From: Amyelois transitella
Lineage: Eukaryota > Arthropoda > Insecta > Lepidoptera > Pyralidae
Reading direction: 5' to 3'
Assembly (NCBI RefSeq): GCF_032362555.1
Contig: NC_083516.1
Coordinates: forward strand, 583,001 to 647,000
DNA length: 64,000 nucleotides
A program made the translations under genes and the position numbers. Below, one piece after another: positions 13,101 to 28,100 of this stretch. The notes beneath the pieces are model-generated. The model searched no databases and had not been told where the DNA came from. It worked only from the letters and a program-made list of their open reading frames with translations. The stretch's first letter is position 1, and each line of letters opens with the position of its first letter.

Positions 13101-16100
13101 GGAGGTATACCTATGTTATTTACTGTACCTACATGAAAAAACTGTATAAATAGGCTTATTAACTTAGGATTCTTTTTTTAGGCGATGGGTTAGCAACCTG
13201 TCACTATTCGAATCTCAATTCTATCAAGCCGAAAACCTGAGCGTGGTCAATCAGTCTTTTCAATACTGTTACGAGTAGCTGTAGCCCGTAAGGGATATAG
13301 ACGTGACTATATGTATGAAAATACTGAAAGGCCACTTTCAGCTGTATATCGTTGTAATGGAATTGAGATTGGCTGTAGACAGGTTGCTAGCCTATCACCT
13401 ACAAGAAGAATCGCAAGTATATTAGCATATCCCTCAGTCGCCTTTTACGACATCCATGGGGAAGATATGGAGTGGTCCTATTCTTTAGTGCCGGGTACCA
13501 CACGGCATTTTTATATACACTATGTATACTATAAAGGTAAAGGGTCAGGTCAAGAGTACCCGAAACCGCCGAGCTTGCATGAAGAGAGTTATGAATGTGG
13601 ATGAAGCGAAGGAAGTATGCAGAGATCGTGGCAAGTGGAAAGAGGTAGTATCTGCCTCAGGTAGGCGTGATTTTATGTATGTACTTAACTAGTTTGAACA
13701 TGAAAACTATTAACATGTCTTCCGGAACTCATTTATAAGGAAACAATAACCGAATACCGATTAATATTAACGATCCGAATATAAATTGGCATAAACTATA
13801 TAATTGCGTGGACATCACAATACGAAATGTGAAATAAATGGTCGCTCAATAATTAGGGGCATGGTCGTGTCGCTCTGGTTGTCAGGAAGACAGTTCAATG
13901 GATATTCATTACATCATTATTATTTTTTATATGTATAAGTATCTAATATATTTTCAATTTGTAATGGCAATGCTGCCTCTAGGGCGCACTCCTGCAAGTT
14001 GATGCTATGCAAGGACTGTACAATTTGTAAATTTAATTTTAGTTTGTAATCATCTTTTTTTAATAAGTAAATAACTTGGTACTTACCTACCTAGTTTAAG
14101 TTTGAAAAAAAGATTCTCATGTTTATAATTTAAGAAATCATTAGATATGAAATAATAATTATTTCTGAAATGGGAAACAGGTGTAAGGTTTACACAATAA
14201 ATTGAGAAATTCTTGAATATTCATTACATTACTATGTTTTCATGGATGCTTAGACGAGGGGGAGGGGATGATCTCAAACCACGAAGAGAGATGGAGAAGA
14301 AAAAGATTATAATCATTTTCGTTTTTTCTATAATAAAAATTGACGATTACCACATCTTTAACGGTCTGGGTAAAAAAATTAATCAATGACGTTTAACCAA
14401 AGCCAATTTTCTTAAACCTACCTTTTTGGGTCAAACTGTTTATGAGTTATGACATGAAATGTCATGTCCTTATCCTTATGAACTGTGTTGTCTGAGTTCA
14501 CTATATTTACATACATTACATAATAAAGTAATAAACTTTGATTTACATTAGATCATTAAAAAAAGAACTATATTATTTCTTATATATTTGGTAATTTCTA
14601 GGTAATGTAATAAGCGTACTACGGAGCTGCGCAGCCTGTTACCATCCAGCAATTACCATTTTGAAATTAGTAATTTTTAAAGTTGTTGCCCAAATATTTT
14701 TTTTTGCTTTGTTAAATTCACGCATTCACACTCATACGGACGAACAAATTTTATTTATTTTTGGTCTATGTGAACATAGTTTGCCTGATAATTTCATCAA
14801 ATTAAAAACTATAACGATGGCGGGCGATAATGTTTATCAGATGCATGCGATGTCACGTGAGGAAACTTAATTGTTGACATTTTATAGAAATCGTTTCATA
14901 AAATTTCTCTTCTGTGTGTGCGGTTAAATAAATCTAAATATTTATTTTGTAAAGTTAAAATTTGAGTTGACCTCCTTAAATTTAAATATAAATAAGTATA
15001 AGTAGGTACAGCGGAGGTACTGAAAAAAAAATGGTGATCAAATAGATCAAAACTACATCTACTACACTACATCGATACAAAACGGCATAAAAAACGGAAA
15101 AGAATACAAAACATAAAAATAATAATTTAAAAAAATACCTAAGTACATATACCTACCAATTATGCACTTGAAACTAATTTATCTACTTATTTATCTTATT
15201 TCGTGGATCCGTCCAAACAGGGCCAGTTGAAAAAAAAAAAAATACAGCACACTAGATTTTGCGCGTTAATTCCCAGAAAAAAAGTGACCCATGGGACTTT
15301 CGGAAGGTCTATTATACCTATCGTTGTGCCAAATTTCGTCAATACGGTCCAATATTCATTTAATTTTTCGTTTTAAAAAAAATGTTTTAAAATCTTTTCT
15401 CAATATAAGTAATATTTGTATGGATATGGATGAGTAAAAGATATAGAACACTAAGTATGTATATTTTGTCTGTCTAAGTCTATAGAGACACAGAGAGACC
15501 ATTTCTCCTCTGGCCTGGTATAAGCGCGGCCGATCCCATCAACAAAGGCTTTCTAGATTTCACCTCGCACGATCTTACTTGTTGCTAGTGAGAACTATAT
15601 TATTAAGTGGCAACACTGTTTGCACCAATTCTCTGTGCGCAAATTTCATAGTGAAAAAAAAAGAGAAATATCTTCCCGCCTTTTTTCGAACGTTGACCGA
15701 ATATACATTTTTTTATGGTGTCCAGAGCTTTATTTCGTCAAAAATTATAAATCATAGGTCATTAAACATTTTGGGGATTTCTCTACAAGTTAACTGATCA
15801 ACGTGACTTCTGATGCTCATGAAGGGAAATTGGAAACGTGGAAAGAAAACAAACCATTCACCGAATATGTTACAATCGGACTTTGTCAATTTAATTACAA
15901 GCCATCTAGCTGAACGTGGCCTTTGAGAATAAAGATAAAGATAAAAGTAACTAGCGACCCGCCCCGGTTTCGCACAGGTACCATTTTTAGATATAAACCA
16001 GCCTCAGAAAAACCTTTTCTCAACTTTTCAAAAAGGAACAATATCTGTCCTACTTTTTTCGGGAATTTTTCAAAGAAGCAGAGCCCCGCGCAATAGCTAG

Positions 16101-19100
16101 AACGTACGATAAATCACATGTCTTTCCCGGAGCGGTAGGCAGCAGCAGTAACGTATAATTTCTCGTGTCGCAAATTGCAGACCCAACGCTCTATCATCAT
16201 ATACGTTTGGTGACAAATTAACATTCACCTAGGAGTAGGTACATCACGTCGGGCGGCTAGCCTTGGGCTAGATTTAGTTTCGCAACCAGAGTCACCACAA
16301 TCCTAGATTGAACAGCATTGCTGAATAACTAAAATACATACATATAATCACGTTTATATTCCTTGCGGGGTAGACAGAGCCAACAATCTTTAAAATACTG
16401 AGAGGCCACGTTCAGCTGTTTGGCTTAATGATAGAATTGAGATTCAAATAGTGACAGGTTGCTAGCCCTTTGCCTAAAAGAGTAATCCCAAGTTTATAAG
16501 CCTATCCCTCAGTCGCCTTTTACGACGTCCATGGGAAAGAGGTGGAGGAGTCCTATTCTATTGATGTCGAGAACCATACGGCTCAGCAATAACTAAAATA
16601 CATAAAATTACGTCTATATCTCTCGCAGGGTAGAACAAGTCTTGAAGAGACTGAAAGGCCACGTTCAGCGACAATTTGCTAGACAATCACTAATATTCCT
16701 AAAGAATATCTTTTGTTTAAATTTTTTCAACTACAAACAAAATTCGTGTAAATCGAATGATAACACAAGCTATTTCGATAGTAATTACATTGGCAATGAC
16801 AAGGGTATCTGATCAGTTTATTAACAAAAATTGCTTGTATAGTAGCGATAGAACGTAAAATAATAGTCTAAATGGTGAAATTAATTCCTGACATAATTCA
16901 TCTATACGAATATTATAAAGCTGAACAGTTTGTTTGTTTGTTTGAACGCGCAAATCTCAGGAACTACTGGTTCGAATTGAAATATTCTTTTTGTGTTGAT
17001 ATATAGACCATTTATCGAGAAAGGCTTTAGGTTAAATAACATCACGCTGCAACCATAAGGAGCAAAGAAATAATGGAAAATATGGAAAAACGGAGGAAAT
17101 TATTCATCCTTGAGGGTTTCAATGATGCCCATAAAAACTATTCCACGCGGACGAATTCGCGGGCACAGCTAGTAGATAGACGATTGTGTTGCTGGTCAGC
17201 AGTACCACAGCAACACGAACTCACGTGTTGGATCCCGGCAATGATGTTCGTCGCATCGCGAGACCAATTTGTGGACGACTTCATACGAGAGGGAACCAAA
17301 CCAACATTTTTACATAGATATAATGTTTATTTTAATGTGACGCTGGTTGTTTTTATGTTATTTACTGTTTGTTTGTATTTATATGGATTACTTTACATTT
17401 CATTTTTATATTTATATGGGTCAGATTACATGCATTAAGTTAGCAAGAAAGAAGTAAATGCGAGAAGTGTGTTACGAGATACTACCTCAACGATACTATA
17501 AAATATAGTATCGTTGAGGTAGTAATACATACTTACACGGATTACTTATTTTTTATCATGATATTAATTTAGAATTAAGTGCTTCTTTACCTTCAAATTA
17601 CCCTATCCTACTCGTATGAGATGCAATCATGTTACACAGAAGACAGTATTACAAGTTAAAAAAACAGTATAAAAAATATCATACGTCACGCTTACGACTT
17701 TAAAAAATTCTACATACATAAAATTGTATGAGTACATTTGTATAAATTAGCAATTCTTGACACATTAACATAATTATATTACAATAAAAATATATAAAAC
17801 TGCATTAAAATGATGGCCTACATCAGTAATCTAGATACTCATATCTGATTTTAAACTTTCGCGTTGCATTATACTATTTATAAATGTTATAGATTCCCGG
17901 CACCAATAGAAAAAGAATAGGACCACTCCATCTCTTTCCCATGGATGTCGTAAAAGGCGACTAAGGGATAGGCTTATGAACTTGGGATTCTTCTTTTAGG
18001 CGATGGGCTAGCAACCTGTCAGAATTTGAATCTCAATTCTATTTTAAAGGCCAAATAGCAGAACGTGGCCTGTCAGACTTTTCAAGACTGTTAGTCTATC
18101 CCTCATGGGATATAGACGTGATTATATGTATGTGTGTATGTAAGGACGATATTGAAACAAATTACATAAAGCGGTCCACTATGGCAATTTGTCCAATGAT
18201 TCAATCAGGGACGGCGCGCCCCTCGCGCCGACCCATCTCATCTCGGACTTCTAGAATTGTCACCAGCTGTAGCTGTAATGTTTCTGTTCAATCCATTTCT
18301 TAACACCATTTACTCAATATTAGCTTCTGCGCGCGGGGCTTCGCTCCCGTAAGAAATTTCAGAAAAAGTAACCCCCTCGAGTTTATTTTATACTAGCTGT
18401 GCCCGCAACTTCGTAAGCGTGGAATAGTTATTTTGGGCATCATTGAAGCCCTCAAAGATGATTAATTATCCCCGTTTTTTTTTCACATATTACATTATTT
18501 CTTTGCTTCTTATAGTTGCAGCTGATGTTATATAGCCTAAAGTCTTCCTCGATAAATGGTCTTTTTAACGCAAAAAGAATTTTTCAAATAGAACCAGTAG
18601 TTCCTGAAACTGTTCAGCTTTATAATTTAGTATAGATGTCATCTTTGTATAATACTAGACTTGTATTTTCTTTGACACACTGACAAACAATAACGTGGGT
18701 TATAATGTAGGTTAGAAGTCGCCTAGCAACGACGTGTGAAATATTGTAGCCCTGCCTCGTAAGCCGTTACAACACATATATACATACATATATATGAGAA
18801 AGTCCAGTCGTAAAATCATTTAAGTCAACATATCTTAGTTGTCCGCCACTAACTAGCCGTCGCGAACATCAATTTTTTTTAACAAAATTGTGAACATATC
18901 CGGTTTTATGCCCAATGTACTTAAAAATTCTAATAAAAAGTCCTACATACATTTTAAATTTCGAAATTTTCATAAGTTATCGCTTTACAAACATATATAC
19001 ATACACACAGAAAATGCATTCTTCCTCAAGTTCATTTAAGTATGTGAAAAATTTATCTTAATAGTACCTTTTATAAATATTATTATCTATCGTACCTGGT

Positions 19101-22100
19101 ACTTTTGAAAAGGACCACTCCTACTTTTAATTTGCACTGAATTTCTAATTTGTGTACATACATTACGCCTCTTTCCCGGTGGGGTAGGCAGATCTCTCCA
19201 CTTGCCACGATCCCTGCATAGTTTTTTCGATATAAAAAAGATATACTTACAAATATTTGTGTACCAAATAAACTATTTCATTTTTCTTTCTTTCAATTAT
19301 GTAATTAGGTGCAGCATAATCGTACAATATGTCACTCCTAAAAGTCTATTCTTTCAAAATTTAATCTCAATTATTCGTGTAAATCTTTATCTTACTCGTC
19401 ACAAACGGAAATACAAAAAAAAAATGCAAAAATTCCTGTCTTTTCATGACTGTTCGCTCTGTCTTCCCCGCAAGAGATACAGACGTGATTATATGTATGT
19501 ATGTTTACCCTGAGCGATTTCGTCAACACCTTTAGCGGATAACACGCTCGTCCATTTCACAACAACGTCAATATGCAAACCAGTTAACGAAATTTCCTTA
19601 CATAACCTTTTATTTGGCCGTTCGTATCGCGTTTCATCACATAACAATGTGGTTTTCCACTGGAATCTTCCAAAAAGGAGCCTTTTCTAATTGAAATAGT
19701 ACTATTTCATTGTTATTTGGCTACATCGTGATATTGTCAGATCTTCGTTTGCAATTGAAATTGTCGCATGTTCGAACGGAATATTGTTTACGACCTATAT
19801 TTACAAAGTCAACAATAAGTTTAAATACAGGTACTTACTATATGTCATCCTGAAATACGTGAAGTAGTCCGTCAACTTTAAAATAAAATTAACATATACC
19901 TACTCAAATTATGTTAATAATAGTCAACGTACATACATAGGTACAACAAATTTAATTTCAAAAACTTTACTCATTACTAGAGGCCGCCCGCGAGTTCGTC
20001 CGCGTGGAATCTTTCCCGCGGGGACTCCGGGATAAAAAGTAGCCTATATGTTATTCTGGGTCTTCAGCTACCTACATACCAAATTTCGTCGTGATCGGTT
20101 CAGTAGTTTTTGCGTGAAAGAGTAACAAACATCCATACTGACATCCTCACAAACTTTCGCATTTATAATATTAGTAGGATTATGGGATACTTCATATCAC
20201 TTAATCATATCTTTTGGTTTCACAACATTGGTTGACGTTAAATATATTACTCAAAACTATGTTTACTGCCGCTCCCAAAGGGTCAAAGCAGAAGAAGCGG
20301 TAACAAAACACTGCAGCATTTTCTTCAACAACGTCAACTTCACAACATTTCAAACTTAGAATAGAGTTGAACACTTAAAATGTTTTCTTGAATTGACTGT
20401 ACTTTTACTATTAAACTTTTTTTTCTATTCTCTTTTTTTCTAAGCGTTCCCAGTCGCTTAATTAACCTGAATAATTTGTTTTAACCCTTTTTTGAATCCT
20501 TTCCTCTCTAGGAAAGTAGCCATGGTGCTTCTGTCCATGAACCTGGATTGGGTGAGTCAGGCTTCTACTTGCCTGAATGTGAATCACAATGTTCCCTATC
20601 GTAAGAGCATCCGGTTAGCAATCAAACTAATGTACAAAACTCAATTTCTTCTTCAACTGTTTAAAGTAATATAAACATTATTAATTTCCATTCCCGCGTA
20701 GCAAAGTCCTAAACCTACAAATCATACATACATAAAATCACGCGTCTTTCCCGGAGGGGTAGACAGAGACTACATCTTTCCACTTGCCACGATCTCTGCA
20801 TACTTCCTTCGCTTCATCCACATTCATTACTCTCTTCATGCAAGCTCAGCGGTTTCTTTTTTGTTTTGTTTTCGTTAATTGTTTTTTACAATACAGTATT
20901 AATCATATTATCATCTCAAAAATGTATTATGTATTGGTGCCGTGTGGTTCCCGGCACCAATATAAAAAAGAATAGGACCACTCCATTTCTTTCCCATGGA
21001 TGTCGTAAAAGGCGACTAAGGGTTAGGCTTATAAATTTGGGATTCTTCTTTTAGGCGATGGGCTAGCAACCTGTCACAATTTGAATCTCAATCCTTTCTT
21101 AAAGCCAAACAGCTGAACGTGGCCTATCAGTCTTTACAAGACTGAAGGCTTTGTCTACCTCGCAAGGGATATAGACGTGATTATATGTATGTATGTATCT
21201 CAAAAACAATACAGCTCCTATCCTTTAAAAGTTTACCACACCTAAGTTCAGAAACCTAACGCGTTGCAGACAGAATCTTAAACTCAAGAGAGTCAGATAT
21301 CAATCCCTCAAGGTAGCGTGTGTTGCCATTATCTGCTCAGTTGACCAATCAGACCACACAATGGGTGTTGCTAGCCCAATTGTGTACCCATCAAGTGCCG
21401 GACAAGTCTGGTCTGGATATCTAGATTGAATTCTCTGCCTGTGGTAGAAATTTCTTTATAAATAAATATATCTTATATTAAGGGACAAATTACACAGGTT
21501 TAGTTAGCGTCGAAGTAAGCACGAAACTTGTGTTACGAGATACATACATACATATGGTCACGTCTATATCCCTTGCGGGGTAGACAGAGCCAACAGTCTT
21601 GAAAAGACTGATAGGCCACGTTCAGCTTTTTGGTTTGATGATAGAATTGATATTCAAATAGTGACGGGTTGCTAGCCCATCGCCTAAAAGAAGAATTTCA
21701 AGTTTGTAAGCCTACCCCTTAGTCGCCTTTTACGATATCCATGGGAGAGTGATGGAGTGGTCCTATTCTTTTTTTTCTATTTGGTGCCGGGAAGCACACG
21801 GCACTATATATATATATATAATAGTAATAGTCATGGTACATGGCCGAGGTTGGATTTGAACCTGTGCCTTTATGCACCGGGTACCTTACCAATTCGACCA
21901 CTGACGCTCCAATCATGATTCGCTGCGTTCTTACAATCAAACGATTAACTACAATGATAGTGATCTGCATTGAATAGTCAATAAGTGAAGATTTAGATCT
22001 CACGCAATTTTAATGGCGGGCATTCACCGAATTCAAAGTACAATGTAAAACGTGGCAAGTGGAAAGATGTAGTCTCTGCCTACCCTCCGGGAAAGAGGCG

Positions 22101-25100
22101 TGATTTTATGTATATGTATGTAAATGTACTAAATACATTAAATGTGCCTGTATATAATTTACCAGCTGTGCCCGCAAATTCGTCCGCGTGGAATAGTTAT
22201 TTGAGGCATCATTGAAGCCCTCAAGGATGAATAATTTTCCCCGTTTTTTTTTTCACTTTTTCCATTATTTCTTTGCTCCTTATAGTTGCAGCGTGATGTT
22301 ATACAGCCTTCCTCGATAAATGGTCTATTCAACGCAAAAATAATTTTTCAATTCGAACCAATAGTTCCTGAGATTAGAGCGTTCAAACAAACAAACAAAC
22401 TCTAAAGCTTTATAATATTAGTATAGATTTATTCTATAATTAAGCAAAACAGCTGAACGTGGCCCATCAGTCTTTTCAAGACTGTTGGCTCTGTCTACCC
22501 CGCAAGGGATACAGACGTGTTTATATGTATGTATATAGCTAGAGAAGTAACTGACTAGCTAAGAGCAGCTGTCGACTTCCTTGCGGAAACTTATTTTTTA
22601 TTCATTCAAAATCGATAGTTCGATCGAGTCGGCCGTGACCAACAGAAGCAATCATTGGGCCAATTCTAATGAGTTTTGTTTGTTTGTTTGTTTGTACTTT
22701 TATTTCGCTTCACTAAATATTTTACACATGGGTAACCACAATAACTACCCGGGTGACGTTAAAAGGGAAAGGTCGGAGTGGGAAGACCTAGGCGAACGTA
22801 TTTTGATCAAATTAAGGACGTCCTGGCAAAGGGTCGGGTCAAGAGTGCCCGAAACCGCCGCAGAGACTACATGTTTCCACATGCCACGATCTCTGCATAC
22901 TTCCTTCGCTTCATAAATACATACATATCATCACGTCTATATCACTTACGGGGTAGACATAGCCAATAGTCCCGAAAAGACTGATTGGCCACGTTCAGCT
23001 GCTCGGCTTAATGATGTAATTGAGATCGAAATAGTGACAGGTTGCTAGCCTATCGCCTAAAAGAACAATCTCAAGTTTATAAGCCTATCCCTTAGTCGCC
23101 TTTTACGACATCCATGGGAAAGAGATGGAGTGGTCCTATTCTTTTTTGTATTGGTGCCGGGAACCACACGGCACAAAGACAAGAGTACCTACCTATTATC
23201 CCGAAAAAAATTGCTGTTCTCTTGAGATTTGCGTTTCACAGCCATGCGCAATGGTACACATAGAAAAGTATACAATAACATTGATAAGTACCGTCGGTGG
23301 TCTACTTTACCCTGTGGCCCACTGTACGTGGTCCTGTTACCTGATTAAATAAGCAAAGCATGTTAATTGATAACTTTTACTATCGTAATTAGGATACAGG
23401 CAGTGTGTGATTACATCAACTCAATTTCTAAGGATGCCATGTTATTAATATTCATATGATAACAGTAAGTATTTACTATAATTTAAAGGCACATTTTCTG
23501 CTGGTGAACAACCATGATCCCAGGGTTAGCATGATCGTTAAGGGCAGACCGGACCCTTGGTCCCCGTCGGGAGCACATAACCGGGATGGGACCAAGGGAC
23601 CAAATGCTGGGAGGGACTGACAAGAAGACATGAATGACTTGTAAATCGTTAATAATTTTGTTTTTTTATATTTTTTATTGATATTGGGAAAAGAAATACA
23701 TATATACAGTTTATCACGTCTTAATCCCTTACGGGGTAGACACGGTCAAGAGCATTGATAAGACTGTAAAGCCACGTTATTGGATGTTATACAAAAACTA
23801 GAAAGGTACATAGATAATGTTGTTTCGATTTTAAATACACAAAATTATAACTTACCTTAAAAAAGTTTACAAAAGGCGGTCTTAACGCATACCTACTTAA
23901 AAACATTCAATTTTATCAATCTTTACATACATACATACATACATAAAATCACGCCTCTTTCCCGGAGGGGTAGGCAGAGACTACCTCTTTCCACTTGCCA
24001 CGATCTCTGCATACTTCTTTCGCTTCGTCCACATTCATAACTCTCTTCATACAAGCTCGGCGGTTTCGGGTACTTTTGACCTGACCCTTTACCAGGACGT
24101 CCTTAATTTGATCAAGATACGTTCGTCTAGGTCTTCCCACTCCGACCTTTCCCTCCACACTCTCCTTGTATATCTGCTTAGTCAACCTGCTTTCATTCAT
24201 CCTCTCCACATGACCGAACCATCTTAACATACCCTTTTCTATTCCTGTAACTACATCTTCTTTCACATCACAACATTCCCTTATCACGCTGTTCCTTATC
24301 CTGTCACTCAATTTCACACCCATCATACTCCTTAACGCTCTCATTTCCACTGCATTTATTCTGCTTTCATGCTTCTTTTGCCATACCCAACTTTCACTCC
24401 CATACATTAATGTCGGGACCAACACGCCCCTGTGCACAGCCAGTCGAGCCTTTTTGGATAGTTTCTGACTGCTCATAAAGGCATGCAAAGCTCCATTCAC
24501 CATGTTCCCCGCGTTCACTCTCCTTTCAATATCACTATCATACTTGCCATCTGATGTAAACTTTGATCCTAGATATACAAACTCTTTCACTTGCTCCACT
24601 TTTTCTCCTCCAATCAAAATATTACATGCTGTCATTTCTTTCTCCATTTCAAAAACCAGTGTTTTAGTTTTACTTACGTTCACTTTCATTCCTTTCTCTT
24701 TTAAAGCTTCATGCATACAGTTTACCATCTCCTGTAACTCCTCCGCTGATGACGCCAGTATAACCTGATCGTCGGCATAGAGCAGACATTTGACGAGTAA
24801 CTCATTCATCCTTAATCCACTTTTAGACTCTTTCAAATCTGTCAAACAGCTATCCATAAATAGGTTGAACAGCCACGGTGACGCAACACATCCTTGCCTA
24901 ACGCCTTTCTCAATCTTAAACCACTCAGTGTGCGCTCCGTTTATCCTGACACAAGCACTCGAATCCTCATATAAGGATTTCAGTGCTCGTATTAAGAGAC
25001 TGCTCACCCCATGCATAGAAAGTGCTGACCACAATTCATTCCTCTCAACTCTGTCATAGGCCTTTTCCAGATCTACGAATGTGCAATAGACTTTTTGACT

Positions 25101-28100
25101 CTTGGCCAAAAACTTTTCGGCTATGCACCGCAAGGAAAAGACCTGATCAGTACATCCCATTCCCTTTCGAAATCCCGCTTGAGCATCCCATATTTTGTCA
25201 TCAGTTTCATTCCTGACTCTATTAATCAATACCTTAGCATACAATTTGCCGACGACGCTAAGCAGGCTTATACCACGATAATTTTTGCAGTCCAGCTGTG
25301 ACCCTTTTCCTTTGTAAAGTGGCACGATAACAGCCTTACACCAATCTTTTGGTACTCGGCCGCTTCTCCAACACAAATTGAAAAGGCAGTACAACTGACT
25401 AGCTACTACGCCTTTTCCTGCTTTAAGCATCTCGACCGACACTCTATCACACCCAGCAGCCTTTCCCGCTTTCATACTCTTAAGTGCTTCCACAATTTCG
25501 AACATTTCAATTTCGCCTTCCATCTCATTCTCTTTTTCTTCGCTATAGCAGAAATCTTTCTTATTTCCTTCCTTTTTTTCAAATAAACTTTCAAAATAGT
25601 CCTTCCATATCTTTAGTACACATTCTTCTCCTTTCACAACGCTACCATCCTGGCATCTGATCCTAGTCAGCTCTCTGGTTATAGTATTTCCTCGGGCTGA
25701 CCTTACGGATTTCCAGAATACTTTCAGATTTGACTGAAAGTCTTCTGATAGCCTTTTATCAAAATCCTCTTTATACTCTTCTTTCTTTCTAATCACAGCT
25801 TTCTTAACCAAATCTTTCATTTTCTTATATTCCTTACGTGCTTCATTCACATCTTCATCTATAACCTCTTGCATTCTTAAGTTAGCTTTTGCTGCTAACA
25901 AATCCAGCCATGCTTTCTTCTTTAATCGCACAAGTTCTTGCACATCTTTACTCATCCACGCATTTTTGTGATTTTTTCCTTTCCTTCTTCTACTTACACC
26001 ACACACTTCAACAGCTACTTTCACAATTCTTTCTTTAAATTCCTTCCATCCATCTTCAATATCGCTCATTTCCTCTAAATCTTCAAATTCATCCTTCAGT
26101 CTATTAATATACTTCTTACCTACATCCATATCTTGCAAATTTTCTACTTTTACTCTTTCCAAAGCGCTGGTTTGCTCCCTTACCCTGTGCCGCCAGCGAT
26201 TGAAGATACCCCTTATCCGGGATATCACCAGTAAATGGTCCGAGTCAATGCCAGCACCGCGATATGCACGGGTATCCAGCACTTTGTTCTTCAATCTTTC
26301 ATCTACAATCACAAAGTCTATCATACTTTTTAAAATACCTTCCACTCTTGTGTAGGTGTGGATCTCTTTATGTTGAAACATTGAGTTCGACACAAAAAGA
26401 TCCCACTCTAGACAAATTTCTAATACACTTCTTCCATTATCATTCACCTTTTCGTCACCAAACGCACCAAGCACCTTTTCATATCCATCACGCTTTACAC
26501 CCACCCATCCATTAAAATCACCTAACATAATAATCTTCTCATTTGGCTTGGTAACTTTCAATACTTCTCTTACACTATTCCAGAACTCCTCGTTTTCGCT
26601 TTTTGCTGATGTTGTACCCCTCGAACCCACATCCCAAGGTGCATAAACACCTAGAACGAAGATCCGAGTGATTCCAACTTTCAGCCTAATCCATAGAAGA
26701 CGAGGGCTGACACACTCATACTCATTCACGCACTCAGCCATTCGTGCAGAAAGAATTAGACCGACCCCTTGACAGCCTCGGCTGGTACTGGAAATTCCAG
26801 ACCAATACGCCGTGTAAGGGCCGTGCTGCGTCGCGTCGCATCCTTTCCGCTTCGTTTCATTCACGCACAACACATCCAAACGTCTTTCATCCATCATCTG
26901 GCATACTTCCTCAATCTTATCCTTCATTCCTCCTCTTACATTCATCGTCGCAAAGCGGCTTTCAGCAGACCGCATACCGCTCCCGCCGGGAACGAGACGT
27001 GATGGGGTGCGGACACCATCGCCGCCATCTAGGTGCTCTTTAAAAAAAAATTTGCATCCATGCGATCTTTAGTTGTAAAAAGTAAAAGTATATTCGTTAC
27101 TGTAAAATCAAAAGCTCTAAATCTTAAGCTGAAAGCTTTCATCTATCTCTGAACTTGCTTCTGGCAACATCGCGTGATGGAGCCGATTCTCACTCGTAAC
27201 GATTTGATAGCTAGATATTTTACAAGTCTTACCGTGGCAAATTTGCATGTATTCAATTGTTATGTAAAGAACTGTTATTTAAAAACGAGTTTTGACTATT
27301 TACATATTTTGTTTTTGATTACGATACAGGTATAACAATCACTTTTACATTCGGGCGGTGTAGTGTTGTCATTGCTGTGTGCATAAAAAATTATGTTCAT
27401 TATAGCAAATATATATATATATATACATATTCATTTATATATTTATTTAAATAAATATAAATTAGAGCATGATGAGAAATGAACTCCCTCTGATTGGCTT
27501 GGGTGTTTATCTATAATTAGTAGGTATTTATCTATAATATAATCTATAATAATACAAATTTTGGAAAAATATTACAGCACAAATAAAATGACTCCTAAGT
27601 AATAGTTTCTGTATGTGTTTCTTATTTTTGCTATACGATTTTTTAAAAAGACACATTATATGCAAATTGGGCAATTGCGGTAATAAAGACAGATATTTCA
27701 TACCATCGTTTACATATTCTTTAATTTTGTATTTAAATTTATGTCATGACATTGACATACAAATATTTAAAAATGGTAAAGTTATAGTTATTATGTATAA
27801 CGAATAGAACATTTATCGATGAAGGCTATATAACATCACGCTGCAATTATAAAGAGCAAAGAAATATTGGAAAATGTGAAAAAAATACGGGGAAAATTAT
27901 TCATTCTTGAGGGCTGCAATGATGCCCATAATAACTATTCCACGGGGACGAACTCGCGGGCACAGTTAGTTAAGATATAGTATATATCTTGTCAACGTTC
28001 GTGAATAAGGGGGGAATGTAAGTGGAAGCAAACAGATTGTTACTCGTACAATTAGGAGCTGCGCAGTCAAGGTAACACCACTACAGAGTGATATAAACGC

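Noticed and set aside
17073-17438. 121-codon plus-strand frame
   Set aside because: It begins inside a Helitron and runs into A+T-rich DNA; accidental.
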